DNA from: Branchiibius hedensis
GTDB lineage: Bacteria > Actinomycetota > Actinomycetes > Actinomycetales > Dermatophilaceae
NCBI RefSeq assembly: GCF_900108585.1
Contig: NZ_UESZ01000001.1
Location: 1,612,001 to 1,676,000 of the forward strand
Reading direction: 5' to 3'
Length of the DNA stretch: 64,000 bases
The notes beneath the pieces are model-generated. The model was given only the letters and a program-made list of their open reading frames with translations. It made no database searches and was not told where the DNA came from. Positions 52,831 through 62,191 of this stretch are shown piece by piece; position 1 is the first letter of the stretch; the number at the start of each line of letters is the position of its first letter. The translations under genes and the position numbers were made by a program.

Positions 52831-53400
52831 CTAGCCGGGCAGCTTGTCGGCTACCGCGGACTGTGCATCGACGATTGCCTTCTCCGCCGAGTGCGCGAAC
52901 TCGCTGACGGTGTCGGTCGCGGACTGGGTCAGGTCGCCGATGCTGCTCTTGGCCGACTCAACCGCGTGGCCGGTGCGCCAGGCCAACCCCGGCTGCCCCT
53001 TGGTGTCGACCGCAGTGATGATCAGACCGCCGAAGATGGCCAGATTCTTTAGGAACTGGCTGCGCTGAGCACCCTGCTGGTCCTTGGGTGCCGACCAGAA
53101 CGCGTGCCCCGCCACCGTGGTGGGCACCAACGACGCCGCCAATGCCAACGCACTGATCCGCGGGAACTTGCCGATGGCCAGCAGGCTGCCGCCGACCAAC
53201 TGGACACCGCCGTTGAGCCGCACCAGTTGCTCCGGGGAACTCGGCAGCGGGTCGGAGATCTTGTCCGGCGCCGCGTTGACTGCCTTCTCCAGGAACGGCC
53301 CGGCCATCTGCGCCCGGCCGCCGGGGTTCTTCACCGCGTCGAAACCGCTGAGGATGAACAGGGCGCCCTGGGCTGCGTAGGCGAGACGTCGTACGAGCAT
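52831..53400 (-). CDS. DoxX family membrane protein
   Basis: A 189-residue protein with four hydrophobic segments: LAYAAQGALFILSGFDAV, VQLVGGSLLAIGKFP, LALAASLVPTTVAGHAFW and QFLKNLAIFGGLIITAVDTK, the DoxX/SURF4-like pattern. A C-terminal amphipathic tail of ~50 residues is rich in Ser/Ala/Asp. Likely linked to redox or membrane processes; substrate unknown. Confidence 0.88.
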   Translation of the reverse strand: MLVRRLAYAAQGALFILSGFDAVKNPGGRAQMAGPFLEKAVNAAPDKISDPLPSSPEQLVRLNGGVQLVGGSLLAIGKFPRISALALAASLVPTTVAGHAFWSAPKDQQGAQRSQFLKNLAIFGGLIITAVDTKGQPGLAWRTGHAVESAKSSIGDLTQSATDTVSEFAHSAEKAIVDAQSAVADKLPG

Positions 53401-53526
53401 GGATCAGCAACTCCTCGGTCAGATGAACGTGTCCTCGCCACGCTATCGGGACACCAGCCACGACGGGGACCTCCCCTCGGTTCGTGGTGTGAGACGTGCT
53501 CCAACCGGACAGGGAAGGGTGCCACA

Positions 53527-54369
53527 GTGCTGGTCATGGTTGCGACTCCCACTCCGCTGATCAGCGTTGCCGAACTGGCGAACCAGACGCAGTCTGCGCC
53601 GCTCCTTCTCGACGTGCGGTGGGCACTCGGCGACGAGGACCAGCGGGGCGTCTACGAAGCGGGCCATCTTCCCGATGCCGCCTTCATCGACATGGAGACC
53701 GCCCTGTCCAGCCACGGCAATGGTGGTGGGCGGCACCCGATGCCGACACTGGAGGCCTTCCAGGAGGCAATGCGGACCGCCGGTGTGTCCGGTGACAGTT
53801 CCGTGGTGGTCTACGACGCAGGCAACTCGTTGGCCGCGTCGCGCTGCTGGTGGCTGTTGCGCTACTTCGGCCACCAGGACGTGCGAGTGCTCGATGGCGG
53901 GTACGCCGCGTGGCTGGCTGCCGGACTACCCAGCCAGAGCGGCCCCTCGCCACAGCGATCGGGTGACTTCGTGGCGTCGCCCGGCGCGGAGGTGTTGCTG
54001 ACGGCCGACGATGCCGGCGAGTTGGCGCGCACCGGACTGCTGCTGGACGGTCGACCGGCGCCGCGCTTCCACGGTCGCGAGGAGACCATCGATCCCGTCG
54101 CCGGACACATCCCCGGCGCAGTGAGTGCGCCCGCGCTGGCGAATCTGCGGCCCGATGGCCGGTTCCTCGATGCCGACGACCTCGCCCTGCGGTTCACGGC
54201 ACTCGGTGTCGAGACTCATGAAGCGGTCGGCGTCTACTGCGGGTCCGGGGTGCAGGCCGCTCATCTGGCGTTGGCCCTGGAAGCCAGCGGGGTGCAGTCG
54301 CCGGTCGGGGTCTACCTCGGCTCCTGGTCGGACTGGATCACCAACCCAGACCGCCCAGTGGCGACGTAG
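53527..54369 (+). CDS. sseA: Two-domain rhodanese sulfurtransferase
   Basis: A 280-residue thiosulfate/3-mercaptopyruvate sulfurtransferase. Two rhodanese domains: an inactive N-terminal one (LLDVRWALGDEDQRG, GHLPDAAFIDME) and an active C-terminal one with Cys in VYCGSGVQAAHL. GTG 53527 has a GGGAAGGG site 9 bp upstream; ATG 53536 is an alternative that would shorten it by three residues. Confidence 0.9.
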   Translation: MLVMVATPTPLISVAELANQTQSAPLLLDVRWALGDEDQRGVYEAGHLPDAAFIDMETALSSHGNGGGRHPMPTLEAFQEAMRTAGVSGDSSVVVYDAGNSLAASRCWWLLRYFGHQDVRVLDGGYAAWLAAGLPSQSGPSPQRSGDFVASPGAEVLLTADDAGELARTGLLLDGRPAPRFHGREETIDPVAGHIPGAVSAPALANLRPDGRFLDADDLALRFTALGVETHEAVGVYCGSGVQAAHLALALEASGVQSPVGVYLGSWSDWITNPDRPVAT

Positions 54370-54573
54370 CTGGTCGGTCCCTTCCCCGGACGGGTTTGAT
54401 ACCGATGACCCGCTTCGGGGTTCACAACAGGCAATCACTCACCAACCTCGGTGGCGCCTCGATCATCGGTCAACAATCGACGAAACCGCCATCAATCGAG
54501 GCCCTCCCGAGCCCCAGCACCTCAACTGGCGACGACTACGCCACATGTCGCACAGCGACGGTCAACCGCCGGT

Positions 54574-54751
54574 ACCTATTGGTCGGCTTCCTCGACCTCG
54601 ACCTCCGGCGCCCCTCGCTGCGCTCGCGACACCTCCGGCCTCGCTCTTCGTCAGCCTCCCGAACCTATTGGTCGGCTTCCTCGACCTCGACCTCCGGCGC
54701 CCCTCGCTGCGCTCGCGACACCTCCGGCCTCGCTCTTCGTCAGCCTCCCGA
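54574..54751. repeat. 89 bp perfect tandem repeat, two copies, reaching into dusB
   Basis: 54574-54662 and 54663-54751 are identical 89 bp units. Each contains CCTCGCTGCGCTCG, also found in the dispersed repeat at 63370. Copy 2 overlaps the last codons of dusB: its TGA (54740-54742) lies in the repeat. The rest of 54370-54573 shows no gene. Confidence 0.92.
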
Positions 54752-55906
54752 GTTGTGTTCCTCCGCCGCCGCCACCTCGGCCTGCTGCTTCGGTGAGAGG
54801 TCACGGTTGTCGAGCCAGCCCTCCGGGAGCACGACATGGCGCTCGGAGCCAGCGCGACCACGCGGACCATCGGCGGCCTCCCCCGGCCACGGCTGGTCCA
54901 ACTCGAGCGTGCCGATCAGATCGTCTAGTGCCGCAAGGGAATCCACCAATGCCAACTGGTTGCGCAGGGACGACCCGACCCGGAAACCCTTGAGGTACCA
55001 CGCGATGTGCTTGCGGATGTCCCGGCAACCCTTGATCTCGTCGCCATAGAACTCCACGAGGTACGCCGCGTGCCGGCGCAGCGTGTCCGTCACCTCGCGC
55101 AGGGTCGGACTCACCCGCTCGCTGCTCCCGGTGAAGGCCGCGGCCAGGTCAGCGAACAGCCACGGGCGACCAAGGCAGCCGCGGCCGACCACGACTCCGT
55201 CGCAACCGGTTTCGGCAACCATTCGCAGCGCATCGTCAGCGGACCAGATGTCCCCGTTACCCAGTACCGGGATGGATGTGACTGCTTCCTTCAGGCGAGC
55301 GATGGCAGACCAGTCGGCGGTACCCGAATAGGCCTGGGCCGCCGTACGCGCATGCAGCGCAACGCAAGCCGCCCCCTCAGCCTCGGCGATCCGGCCGGCG
55401 TCCAAGTAGGTCTGGTGCTCCGCGTCGATGCCGACGCGCATCTTGACGGTGACCGGGATCCCGTAGGGCGACGCCTCCCGGACCGCCGCCGCCACGATCG
55501 CTCGGAACCACTCGGTCTTCCAGGGCAGCGCCGAGCCGCCGCCCTTGCGGGTCACCTTCGGCACCGGGCAGCCGAAGTTGAGATCGATGTGATCGCAACG
55601 GTCTTCGCTGGCCAGGATATGTGCGGCCTTGGCGGTGGTGAGCGGGTCGGTGCTGTAGAGCTGGATCGAGCGCGGCGACTCATCCGGGTCGTGCTCGATC
55701 AGCTTCATCGTGATCGGGGTGCGCTCGACCAGAGCCCGCGAGGTGATCATCTCGCTGACGTAGAGACTGTCCGCCCCGCCGGACTGCCGGCACAGCCGCC
55801 GGAACGCCCGGTTGGTGATCCCCGCCATCGGCGCGAGCACCACGGGTGTCGCGATCGTGAGGTCACCAAGGCGCAACGGCGGCGCGACGGCAGGAGCAAG
55901 GGTCAC
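54740..55906 (-). CDS. dusB: tRNA-dihydrouridine synthase
   Basis: A 388-residue FMN enzyme that reduces uridines in tRNA. APMAGITNRAFRRLC, HIDLNFGCPVPKVTRKGGG (catalytic Cys), VTVKMRVGID and NGDIWSADDALRMV are family motifs. The C-terminal ~60 residues (DLSPKQQAEVAAAEEHNSGG) extend beyond the usual domain and end inside a tandem repeat, whose TGA serves as the stop. Confidence 0.94.
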   Translation of the reverse strand: MTLAPAVAPPLRLGDLTIATPVVLAPMAGITNRAFRRLCRQSGGADSLYVSEMITSRALVERTPITMKLIEHDPDESPRSIQLYSTDPLTTAKAAHILASEDRCDHIDLNFGCPVPKVTRKGGGSALPWKTEWFRAIVAAAVREASPYGIPVTVKMRVGIDAEHQTYLDAGRIAEAEGAACVALHARTAAQAYSGTADWSAIARLKEAVTSIPVLGNGDIWSADDALRMVAETGCDGVVVGRGCLGRPWLFADLAAAFTGSSERVSPTLREVTDTLRRHAAYLVEFYGDEIKGCRDIRKHIAWYLKGFRVGSSLRNQLALVDSLAALDDLIGTLELDQPWPGEAADGPRGRAGSERHVVLPEGWLDNRDLSPKQQAEVAAAEEHNSGG

Positions 55907-55921
55907 GGTCGGCCAGTCTAC

Positions 55922-56578
55922 TTAGCGAGCCTGCTCACCCAGTAATGCGCGGAAGTCGGGCACCTCGTCGTACGGCGTGCTGGCCGGTGCGCCCGGGACA
56001 TCAGCAATCGCCGGCCCGGTGTCGAGCGACCATGAGTTCACCCGCGCCCGCGGTGTCTCGACGGCGAGCGCCCGGGCCAACTCCCCCGCGGCCCGGTCGA
56101 TCCGGCGCGACAACGCGTCGTCGGCGAAATCATCGGTCGCAGCGAAGACTGCGGTCGGCAGGACCTGCGCCCGCAGATAACTGAACAACGGTCGCAGGGC
56201 GTATTCGGTGACCAGCGAATGCCGGGACGTGCCGGCGGTCGCGGCGATCAGCACCGGTACCTCGTGCAGCGCCTCCTTGTCGACCAGGTCCACAAAGGAC
56301 TTGAAGAGCCCCGAGTAGGACGCGGTGAAGACCGGGGTGACGGCGATCAACGCGTCCGCGCTGGCGACCGCATCCAGGGCGGCACCCAGGCGCTGTGACG
56401 GGAAGCCGGTCAGCAGGTGGGAGGTGATGTCGGTCGCGAGGTCGCGGACCTCAATGACCTGCACCTCGACACCGTCACCGGCCTGCCGCTGCACCGACGC
56501 GACGATGCGGTCGGTCAGCAGCCGGGTGGACGACGGCTGCGATAGGCCAGCGGTGATGGCGACGATACGACGGCTCAC
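55922..56578 (-). CDS. NADPH-dependent FMN reductase (CE1759-type)
   Basis: A 218-residue flavodoxin-like reductase: ITAGLSQPSSTRLLTDRI at the N-terminus (phosphate loop) and VTPVFTASYSGLFKSFVDLV. It probably supplies reduced FMN to the luciferase-like monooxygenase whose gene ends 4 bp inside its start (56575-56578 overlap). Confidence 0.9.
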   Translation of the reverse strand: MSRRIVAITAGLSQPSSTRLLTDRIVASVQRQAGDGVEVQVIEVRDLATDITSHLLTGFPSQRLGAALDAVASADALIAVTPVFTASYSGLFKSFVDLVDKEALHEVPVLIAATAGTSRHSLVTEYALRPLFSYLRAQVLPTAVFAATDDFADDALSRRIDRAAGELARALAVETPRARVNSWSLDTGPAIADVPGAPASTPYDEVPDFRALLGEQAR

Positions 56579-57708
56579 TTGGTGGCCTCCTGTCCCTGAC
56601 GGGCGGGCAGCACGTGCGCGTTGGGGCTGTCGGATCCGGCGGCCACCAACGAGGCGTGGGTGGGCGGGTCGGACGGCACGTGTGCGGGGCGGTGCGACTC
56701 GGCTTCCTTGCGCAGCGCGGGAACGACCTCCGATCCGAGGATCTCGATCTGCTCCAGGACGGTCTCCATCGGCAGACCCGCGTGATCGATCAGGAACAAC
56801 TGGCGCTGGTAGTCACCCACCTGCTCACGGAAGGCGCCGTAGCGCTCGATCACCTGCTGCGGCGAACCCACCGTCAGCGGGGTCTCGCGGGCGAACTCCT
56901 CCAGGGAGGGGCCGTAGCCGTAGACCGGGGCAACGTCGAAGTAGGGCCGGAACTCCTTGATCGCGTCCTGGCTGTTCTTGCGCATGAAGACCTGGCCACC
57001 CAGGCCCACGATGGCCGTGTCGGCGGCGCCGTGGCCGTGGAACTCGAAGCGACGGCGGTACAGGTCGACCATCTGCTTGGTGTGCGACATCGGCCAGAAG
57101 ATGTTGTTGTGGAAGAAGCCGTCACCGTAGAACGCGGCCTGCTCGGCGATCTCCGGGCTGCGGATCGAACCGTGCCAGACAAAGGGCGGCACTCCGTCCA
57201 GCGGGCGCGGGGTGGCGGTGAAGCCCTGCAGCGGTGTGCGGAACTTACCGGACCAGTCCACGACCTCCTCGCGCCACAGACGGCGCAGCAGGTGGTAGTT
57301 CTCCACGGCCAGGTTGATGCCCTCGCGGATGTCCTTACCGAACCACGGGTAGACCGGACCGGTGTTGCCGCGGCCCATCATCAGGTCCAGCCGGCCGCCA
57401 GCCAGGTGCTGGGCATAGGCGTAGTCCTCGGCGATCCGGACCGGGTCATTGGTGGTGATCAGGGTCGTCGACGTGGACAACTGGATGTTCTTGGTCTTCG
57501 CCGCGATGTAGGACAGCAAGACGGTGGGGTTGGCCGGCGCGACGAACGGCGGGTTGTGGTGTTCCCCGGTGGCGAACACATCCAGGCCCACTTCCTCGGC
57601 CTTCTGGGCCATCGCCACGGTGTTCATGATCCGTTCGTGCTCGGTCGGCACGCGACCGGTCAGCGGATCAGGAGTGATGTCACCGATGGTGAAGATTCCG
57701 AACTGCAT
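56575..57708 (-). CDS. Luciferase-like monooxygenase (LLM class, CE1758-type)
   Basis: A 377-residue flavin-dependent TIM-barrel oxidoreductase: MQFGIFTIGDITPDPLTGRV, DVFATGEHHNPPFVAPANP, YAYAQHLAGGRLDLMMGRGN. CE1758/CE1759 pairs are known from Corynebacterium with a dedicated FMN reductase; the same pairing here supports joint function. The substrate is unknown. Confidence 0.9.
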   Translation of the reverse strand: MQFGIFTIGDITPDPLTGRVPTEHERIMNTVAMAQKAEEVGLDVFATGEHHNPPFVAPANPTVLLSYIAAKTKNIQLSTSTTLITTNDPVRIAEDYAYAQHLAGGRLDLMMGRGNTGPVYPWFGKDIREGINLAVENYHLLRRLWREEVVDWSGKFRTPLQGFTATPRPLDGVPPFVWHGSIRSPEIAEQAAFYGDGFFHNNIFWPMSHTKQMVDLYRRRFEFHGHGAADTAIVGLGGQVFMRKNSQDAIKEFRPYFDVAPVYGYGPSLEEFARETPLTVGSPQQVIERYGAFREQVGDYQRQLFLIDHAGLPMETVLEQIEILGSEVVPALRKEAESHRPAHVPSDPPTHASLVAAGSDSPNAHVLPARQGQEATK

Positions 57709-57875
57709 GGTGCATGCCTTTCGCTAGGTAGTTGCGATTTCAACTACTTCAACGGTAGCGATGCCTGGAACATTCCGCCAGGCGCGGGCGGCGAAGACTC
57801 ATCCGCACACTGGCGTGCGCCATGTCCCAGCTGAAAAACTCGAGCCGTCCGTGATCCCGTGCCACACTGGATCAC

Positions 57876-58115
57876 ATGGCCACCAGAAACCTCACGGTCT
57901 CACTCCCCGAGGAGTTGGTCCGCAAGGCGAAAATCATCGCCGCCGAGCGAGACACCTCGGTTTCCGCCCTGCTCGCCGAACTCGTGGAGGGCCTCACTAG
58001 CGGCGAAGCCCGCTTCGACACAGCATGGCGCGACGAGGTTGCGCTGATGAGAAGCGGCAGCGGACTGCAGGTCGGAGACGTCACCTGGTCCCGAGACGAG
58101 TTGCACGAACGGTGA
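57876..58115 (+). CDS. vapB: VapB-like antitoxin
   Basis: A 79-residue ribbon-helix-helix-like protein: RNLTVSLPEELVRKAKIIAA then ERDTSVSALLAELVEGL. The C-terminus (ALMRSGSGLQVGDVTWSRDE) would bind the toxin. It overlaps the PIN gene by 4 bp. The RHH domain usually also represses the operon. Confidence 0.85.
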   Translation: MATRNLTVSLPEELVRKAKIIAAERDTSVSALLAELVEGLTSGEARFDTAWRDEVALMRSGSGLQVGDVTWSRDELHER

Positions 58116-58528
58116 CGCTGGAGTTCGTCGACACCAACGTTCTTCTGTACGCCTACGACGAGGGCGCGGGCGAACGTCGCAGCATGGCAATCGACCTTGT
58201 CGAGAGGTTGGGAACGTCGCGGCGCGGCGCGATCAGCGTGCAGGTGCTGCAGGAGTTCTACGTCAACGTCACCCGCAAGTGCGCGGTGCCGCTGACTGCC
58301 TCCAGCGCGCAGAGCCGACTGCGTGTTCTCAGTCGCTGGGCCGTGCATACACCCGCCGCCCATGATGTCGTGGCAGCAGCAAGCCTCGCGGATTCACATC
58401 AACTCTCATTCTGGGACTCCATGATTCTGCTCAGCGCCAGCCGCATGGAGTGTGACGTGCTGTGGAGTGAGGATCTCAACGCCGGTCAAGTCATCGAGGG
58501 CGTCGAGATTCGTAGCCCGTTCACCTGA
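58112..58528 (+). CDS. vapC: VapC-like PIN-domain toxin
   Basis: A 138-residue PIN-domain ribonuclease. Acidic site residues: LEFVDTNVLLYAYDEG (Asp), QVLQEFYVNV (Glu), LSFWDSMILLSAS (Asp), and SEDLNAGQVIEGV (Asp). GTG 58112 overlaps the antitoxin stop (GTGA). Standard type II module; isolated in the chromosome between a core operon and a two-component system. Confidence 0.9.
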   Translation: MTLEFVDTNVLLYAYDEGAGERRSMAIDLVERLGTSRRGAISVQVLQEFYVNVTRKCAVPLTASSAQSRLRVLSRWAVHTPAAHDVVAAASLADSHQLSFWDSMILLSASRMECDVLWSEDLNAGQVIEGVEIRSPFT

Positions 58529-58549
58529 GTCCGGGCCATCTGTCTCGGG

Positions 58550-59155
58550 CTAGAGCCAGCCGTTGTTGTCAGCGATCTGGACGGCCTCGGCGCGGGTGCG
58601 TGCGCCGGTCTTGCCGATCGCCGACGACAGGTGGTTACGCACCGTCCCCTCGGAGAGGAACAGCGTGCCGGCCAGGTCCGCGACCGTTCCGCCGGAGCGG
58701 GCGGTGCGCAGCACCTCGGTCTCCCGCTGCGTCAGCGGCGACTCCCCCGCGACCAGCGAGTCGGTGGCCAACGCAGGGTCCACGACGCGCAGGCCCTGGT
58801 GCACTCGACGTACGGCGTCCGCCAGCTCGCGCGCGGGGGTGTCCTTCACGACGAAACCGGCTGCGCCCGCTTGCAACCCGCGGCGCAGAAAGCCGGGCCG
58901 ACCGAACGTCGTCACGATCAGTACCCGGATCTGCGGCAGCGCCGCCCGTAGTGCCGCCGTCGCCTCGATGCCGTCCATCCCCGGCATCTCCACATCCATC
59001 AGGACGACGTCCGGGGCTGCAGACCGGGCCGCCGCGACGACCTCATCACCACGACCGACCTCGCCAACCACTTCGAGATCGGATTCCAACTCCAGCAGGG
59101 CTGCCAGCGCGCCACGGACCAACGCCTGGTCGTCGACCAGCATCACCTTGATCAC
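58550..59155 (-). CDS. NarL/LuxR-type response regulator
   Basis: A 201-residue regulator. Receiver domain with MLVDDQALVRG and phosphoacceptor Asp in DVVLMDVEMPGMDG, Thr/Lys pair in LIVTTFGR and VVKDTPARELA; LuxR-type HTH (PLTQRETEVLRTARSGGTVA and LFLSEGTVRNHLS). GTG 59155 overlaps the histidine kinase stop, so they are coupled. Confidence 0.93.
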   Translation of the reverse strand: MIKVMLVDDQALVRGALAALLELESDLEVVGEVGRGDEVVAAARSAAPDVVLMDVEMPGMDGIEATAALRAALPQIRVLIVTTFGRPGFLRRGLQAGAAGFVVKDTPARELADAVRRVHQGLRVVDPALATDSLVAGESPLTQRETEVLRTARSGGTVADLAGTLFLSEGTVRNHLSSAIGKTGARTRAEAVQIADNNGWL

Positions 59156-60342
59156 GATGCCTCGCTCATCGTCACGGACGGCAGGTCATCGGCGACCTGG
59201 GGTGTGGCCATGGCCAACTCGAATCCGTGCGGCCTCGCTGAGCGGGTGATCAGCACTGCGCCGGCCGCGGCGGCTCGCTCCCGCAGACCGCGCAAGCCGT
59301 TGCCACTTCCCGTGGCCGCCATGCCGCGCCCGTCGTCGGAGATCACGACGGCTTGCGGACTGACGGTGATGCGGCACGTCGATGCGCCGCTGTGCCGGAT
59401 CGCGTTCGTGACGGCTTCCCGCACCGCCCAGGCGAACGGCTCACGCAGATCCTCCGGCACCTCATCGACGGTGTTCGGCAACTCGGCCTTGATCCCGGCG
59501 GCGGCCAACGACTCACGGGCGCGGGCCAATTCACCGGCCAGGGAGATCTCGCGGTATCCCTCGACCGCGCGACGTACGTCGGCCAGCGCCGAACGGGACA
59601 ACGTCTCCAGGTCTGCGAGTTCAGCCCGTGCCCGGTCCAGGTCCACATCGATCAACCGGTTCGCGAGCTCAGCCTTGACGGTGATCACCGTCAGGGAGTG
59701 CCCGAGGATGTCGTGCAGATCGCGGGCCATCCGGTTGCGTTCCTCGCGCACCCGCAAGTCGGCGTTCTCAACCCGACTGCGCCGCAGTGCGTCCTGCCGC
59801 TGGCCGGCCAGGCGGCCGAAGCCGACGGCGATCGAACCGAAGGCGAGACCGACCAGTGTCCCGGTGTCCGCCGTCCAGCCGCTGACGTGCGCGCACGCGA
59901 ACAGGTAGGCCGCCGCGACGAGGATCGCCACCGCGATCGCGTAGCGGTACCGCATCGTCCAAAACGCAACGATGCCGACGAACGCGACTGTCGCAGAAGC
60001 ACTCTGCCCCAACGTGGCACACGCGATCACCGCCAGGGCGATCAGGGCGAAATAGCGCAGCGCGTTCGCGCCCGTGAAGCGCGGATCCTTGTCCTCCGGG
60101 CCGAAGACCGCGCTGTTCGCCCAGAAGTGGACGACGTGCAGAGCCATGAAGGCCAGGACCGCCGCGGCACCGATCCACGCCGAGGGTTCGGTGCGGTGCC
60201 GCCACGTCTGCGCGAACGCGGGCAACAACCAGAACAGCCAGATGCAGGACCAGAAGAGACCGAAGAAGCGCCCGACCCGGTCCTCTCGCACGCCGGCGCC
60301 CTGGCGGTCGGCCAGGGCGTCGGCTTTCACGTGCTGCTTCAC
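59152..60342 (-). CDS. Sensor histidine kinase (HisKA_3 type)
   Basis: A 396-residue membrane kinase, with about five or six N-terminal helices (to residue ~170), then HisKA_3 (ERNRMARDLHDILGHSLTVI, phospho-His in the RDLHD motif) and a HATPase domain (EAVTNAIRHSGAS, ISDDGRGM, NGLRGLRERAAAAGA). DesK-like architecture. Together with the response regulator and the ABC exporter genes upstream it forms a likely stress-detection/efflux unit. Confidence 0.92.
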   Translation of the reverse strand: MKQHVKADALADRQGAGVREDRVGRFFGLFWSCIWLFWLLPAFAQTWRHRTEPSAWIGAAAVLAFMALHVVHFWANSAVFGPEDKDPRFTGANALRYFALIALAVIACATLGQSASATVAFVGIVAFWTMRYRYAIAVAILVAAAYLFACAHVSGWTADTGTLVGLAFGSIAVGFGRLAGQRQDALRRSRVENADLRVREERNRMARDLHDILGHSLTVITVKAELANRLIDVDLDRARAELADLETLSRSALADVRRAVEGYREISLAGELARARESLAAAGIKAELPNTVDEVPEDLREPFAWAVREAVTNAIRHSGASTCRITVSPQAVVISDDGRGMAATGSGNGLRGLRERAAAAGAVLITRSARPHGFELAMATPQVADDLPSVTMSEAS

Positions 60343-60355
60343 GAGGACCAGCGTC

Positions 60356-61153
60356 TCAGACGCGCTTGGTGTCGCGGCGGAAGAAGTACGTTGCGCCCAG
60401 GAAGAACGCGCCGATCCACAGCACCAGACTGACCAACCAGCCGATCTCGAAGGATCCGCCCATCAGCGGCCAGCGGGCGATCTCACCGGCTCCCCACATC
60501 GGGGTGAAGCGGGCGACGGTCTGCATCGTGGAGCCCAAGACGTCGTACGGGACGAACAGGCCACCCCCGAAGGCCAGGATCGCCAGCAACGGGCCGAGGA
60601 TCTGCATGGCGTTCTCGGTGGGCACCAGGTAGCCGATGAACAGCCCCAACGAAGCGAACTGGCCGCCCATCAGCCAGGTCAACAGGAACGAGGTGAGCCA
60701 CGCATCCGTCGGCAGACTCGAATGCCGTAGCGCACCGGCGATGAAGAGGATGACCACGGGAGCCAGGCTGCCCACCAAAGCGGTGAGGAGTTTGGTGGCG
60801 ATGTACGCCCGTCCCGTGAGCGGGGTCAGACGCAGCTGGCGGCTCCACCCCTGCGCCCGCTCGATCGACACACTGGCGCCGATGGCACACGCGGCGACCA
60901 GCGCGCCGTACAACGCGAAGTTGATCATCGTGTAGGCGTTGTAGTCACCCCGGCCGATCCGCCCGGAGGAGCCGGTCGAGAACAGCAGGAAGAACGCGAG
61001 CGGCATGAGCGTCGCGAAGATGATGGTGCGTCGGTTGCGCAGGAGCCGGCGGACTTCGATGCGCAGCAGGCGCAGATTGAGGCCGCCGTGCGCGGGGACT
61101 CGCCGCTCCAGGGTGATCGGGTCGTCGCCCGGGGTGATGGCTGCAGTGCTCAT
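60356..61153 (-). CDS. ABC-2 type exporter permease
   Basis: A 265-residue membrane protein with six hydrophobic helices (TIIFATLMPLAFFLLF, INFALYGALVAACAIGASVS, LTALVGSLAPVVILFIAGAL, FASLGLFIGYLVPTENA and others), of the ABC-2 type. It pairs with the ATPase encoded immediately upstream (4 bp overlap) and the downstream two-component system. Start ATG 61153; the longer open frame upstream is a shadow of the ATPase. Confidence 0.9.
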   Translation of the reverse strand: MSTAAITPGDDPITLERRVPAHGGLNLRLLRIEVRRLLRNRRTIIFATLMPLAFFLLFSTGSSGRIGRGDYNAYTMINFALYGALVAACAIGASVSIERAQGWSRQLRLTPLTGRAYIATKLLTALVGSLAPVVILFIAGALRHSSLPTDAWLTSFLLTWLMGGQFASLGLFIGYLVPTENAMQILGPLLAILAFGGGLFVPYDVLGSTMQTVARFTPMWGAGEIARWPLMGGSFEIGWLVSLVLWIGAFFLGATYFFRRDTKRV

Positions 61154-62094
61154 GCCGATGCTCCTTCGAAGTCGTCGCCGGTCAGCGCGATGAACGCCGC
61201 CTCCAGGCCTTGGCTGGTGATTTCCAGGTCGTACGCCGTGGTGTTGGTGAGCAGGTGACGCGCCAGCGCGTCGGAGTCCTTGGTCCCGAACGTGACCACG
61301 TCGCCGCGCACGTCCACACTCTCGACGCCCGGAATCGCGCTCAGCACGGCGGTATTCGCCTCCGGCAGCGTGGCCTTGACCACCCGCCCGGAAGCCAGAG
61401 CCTTGATCTCGCTGGCCGTGCCGTCGGCCACGATCTGGCCATGGCGCACGAGAACGACGCGATCGGCGTACTGGTCGGCTTCTTCCAGGTAGTGCGTCGC
61501 GAACAGCACGGTGCGTCCGCGTTGAGCGTCGGCGTGGATCGCCGACCAGAAGTCGCGTCGCCCGGTCACGTCCATGCCGGTGGTGGGTTCGTCCAGGATG
61601 ATCAGCGCCGGGTCGCTCACCAGCGCCATCGCAAAGCGCAGCCGCTGCTGTTGGCCACCGGAGCACTTGGCGACCAGCCGGTCGGCGATGTCGGCGATGC
61701 CAGCGCGCTCCAGGCACTCCTGCCTCGAGCGGGTCTGGGCGAAGAGGCTGGCCGTCAGATCGACCGTTTCCCCGACGGTGAGGTCCTTCAACAGACCGCC
61801 GGTCTGCATGACCGCGGCCACCAGGCCCCGCTCGATGGCTGCCCGCGGACCCATCCCGAAGACCTCGACCCGACCCGCGTCAGGCTGGGACAAACCCGTG
61901 ATCATGTCGATCGTCGTGGTCTTGCCGGCACCGTTGGGACCGAGAAAGGCAACGACCTCGCCGGGGGCGACGTGCAGGTCGATACCGCGTACGGCGTGGA
62001 CGTCACCGAAGCTCTTGGTGACCCCGTCCAGGCTGATCGCGTCCGGTGTCGGCGTAGCGCCGGACCGGTGCAGTGGAGTGACAGTGGAGTTCAT
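61150..62094 (-). CDS. ABC exporter ATP-binding protein
   Basis: A 314-residue ATPase of the DrrA/bacitracin-type export family. Walker A FLGPNGAGKTTT, signature SGGQQQRLRFAMALVSDP, Walker B LIILDEPTTGMD, H-loop LFATHYLEEAD. The C-terminal ~90 residues form the regulatory tail typical of this branch. ATG 62094. The ATPase, permease, kinase and response regulator form one minus-strand operon. Confidence 0.93.
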   Translation of the reverse strand: MNSTVTPLHRSGATPTPDAISLDGVTKSFGDVHAVRGIDLHVAPGEVVAFLGPNGAGKTTTIDMITGLSQPDAGRVEVFGMGPRAAIERGLVAAVMQTGGLLKDLTVGETVDLTASLFAQTRSRQECLERAGIADIADRLVAKCSGGQQQRLRFAMALVSDPALIILDEPTTGMDVTGRRDFWSAIHADAQRGRTVLFATHYLEEADQYADRVVLVRHGQIVADGTASEIKALASGRVVKATLPEANTAVLSAIPGVESVDVRGDVVTFGTKDSDALARHLLTNTTAYDLEITSQGLEAAFIALTGDDFEGASA

Positions 62095-62191
62095 AGCGAC
62101 CAGCCTGTCGCCGTACGTCGATCCGGACCTGGCGCGGACGTCATCACCTGGGCATGACAAACCTCATACCCTCAGCCATTACGCTGCTGCG

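Noticed and set aside
54396-55049. Plus-strand frames of 180-220 codons over the tandem repeat
   Set aside because: They encode repeated low-complexity peptide only because the 89 bp repeat is open in several frames; they also run antisense into dusB.
56614-57834. 406-codon plus-strand frame over the LLM monooxygenase
   Set aside because: Shadow frame with repetitive Val/Gly/Arg content.
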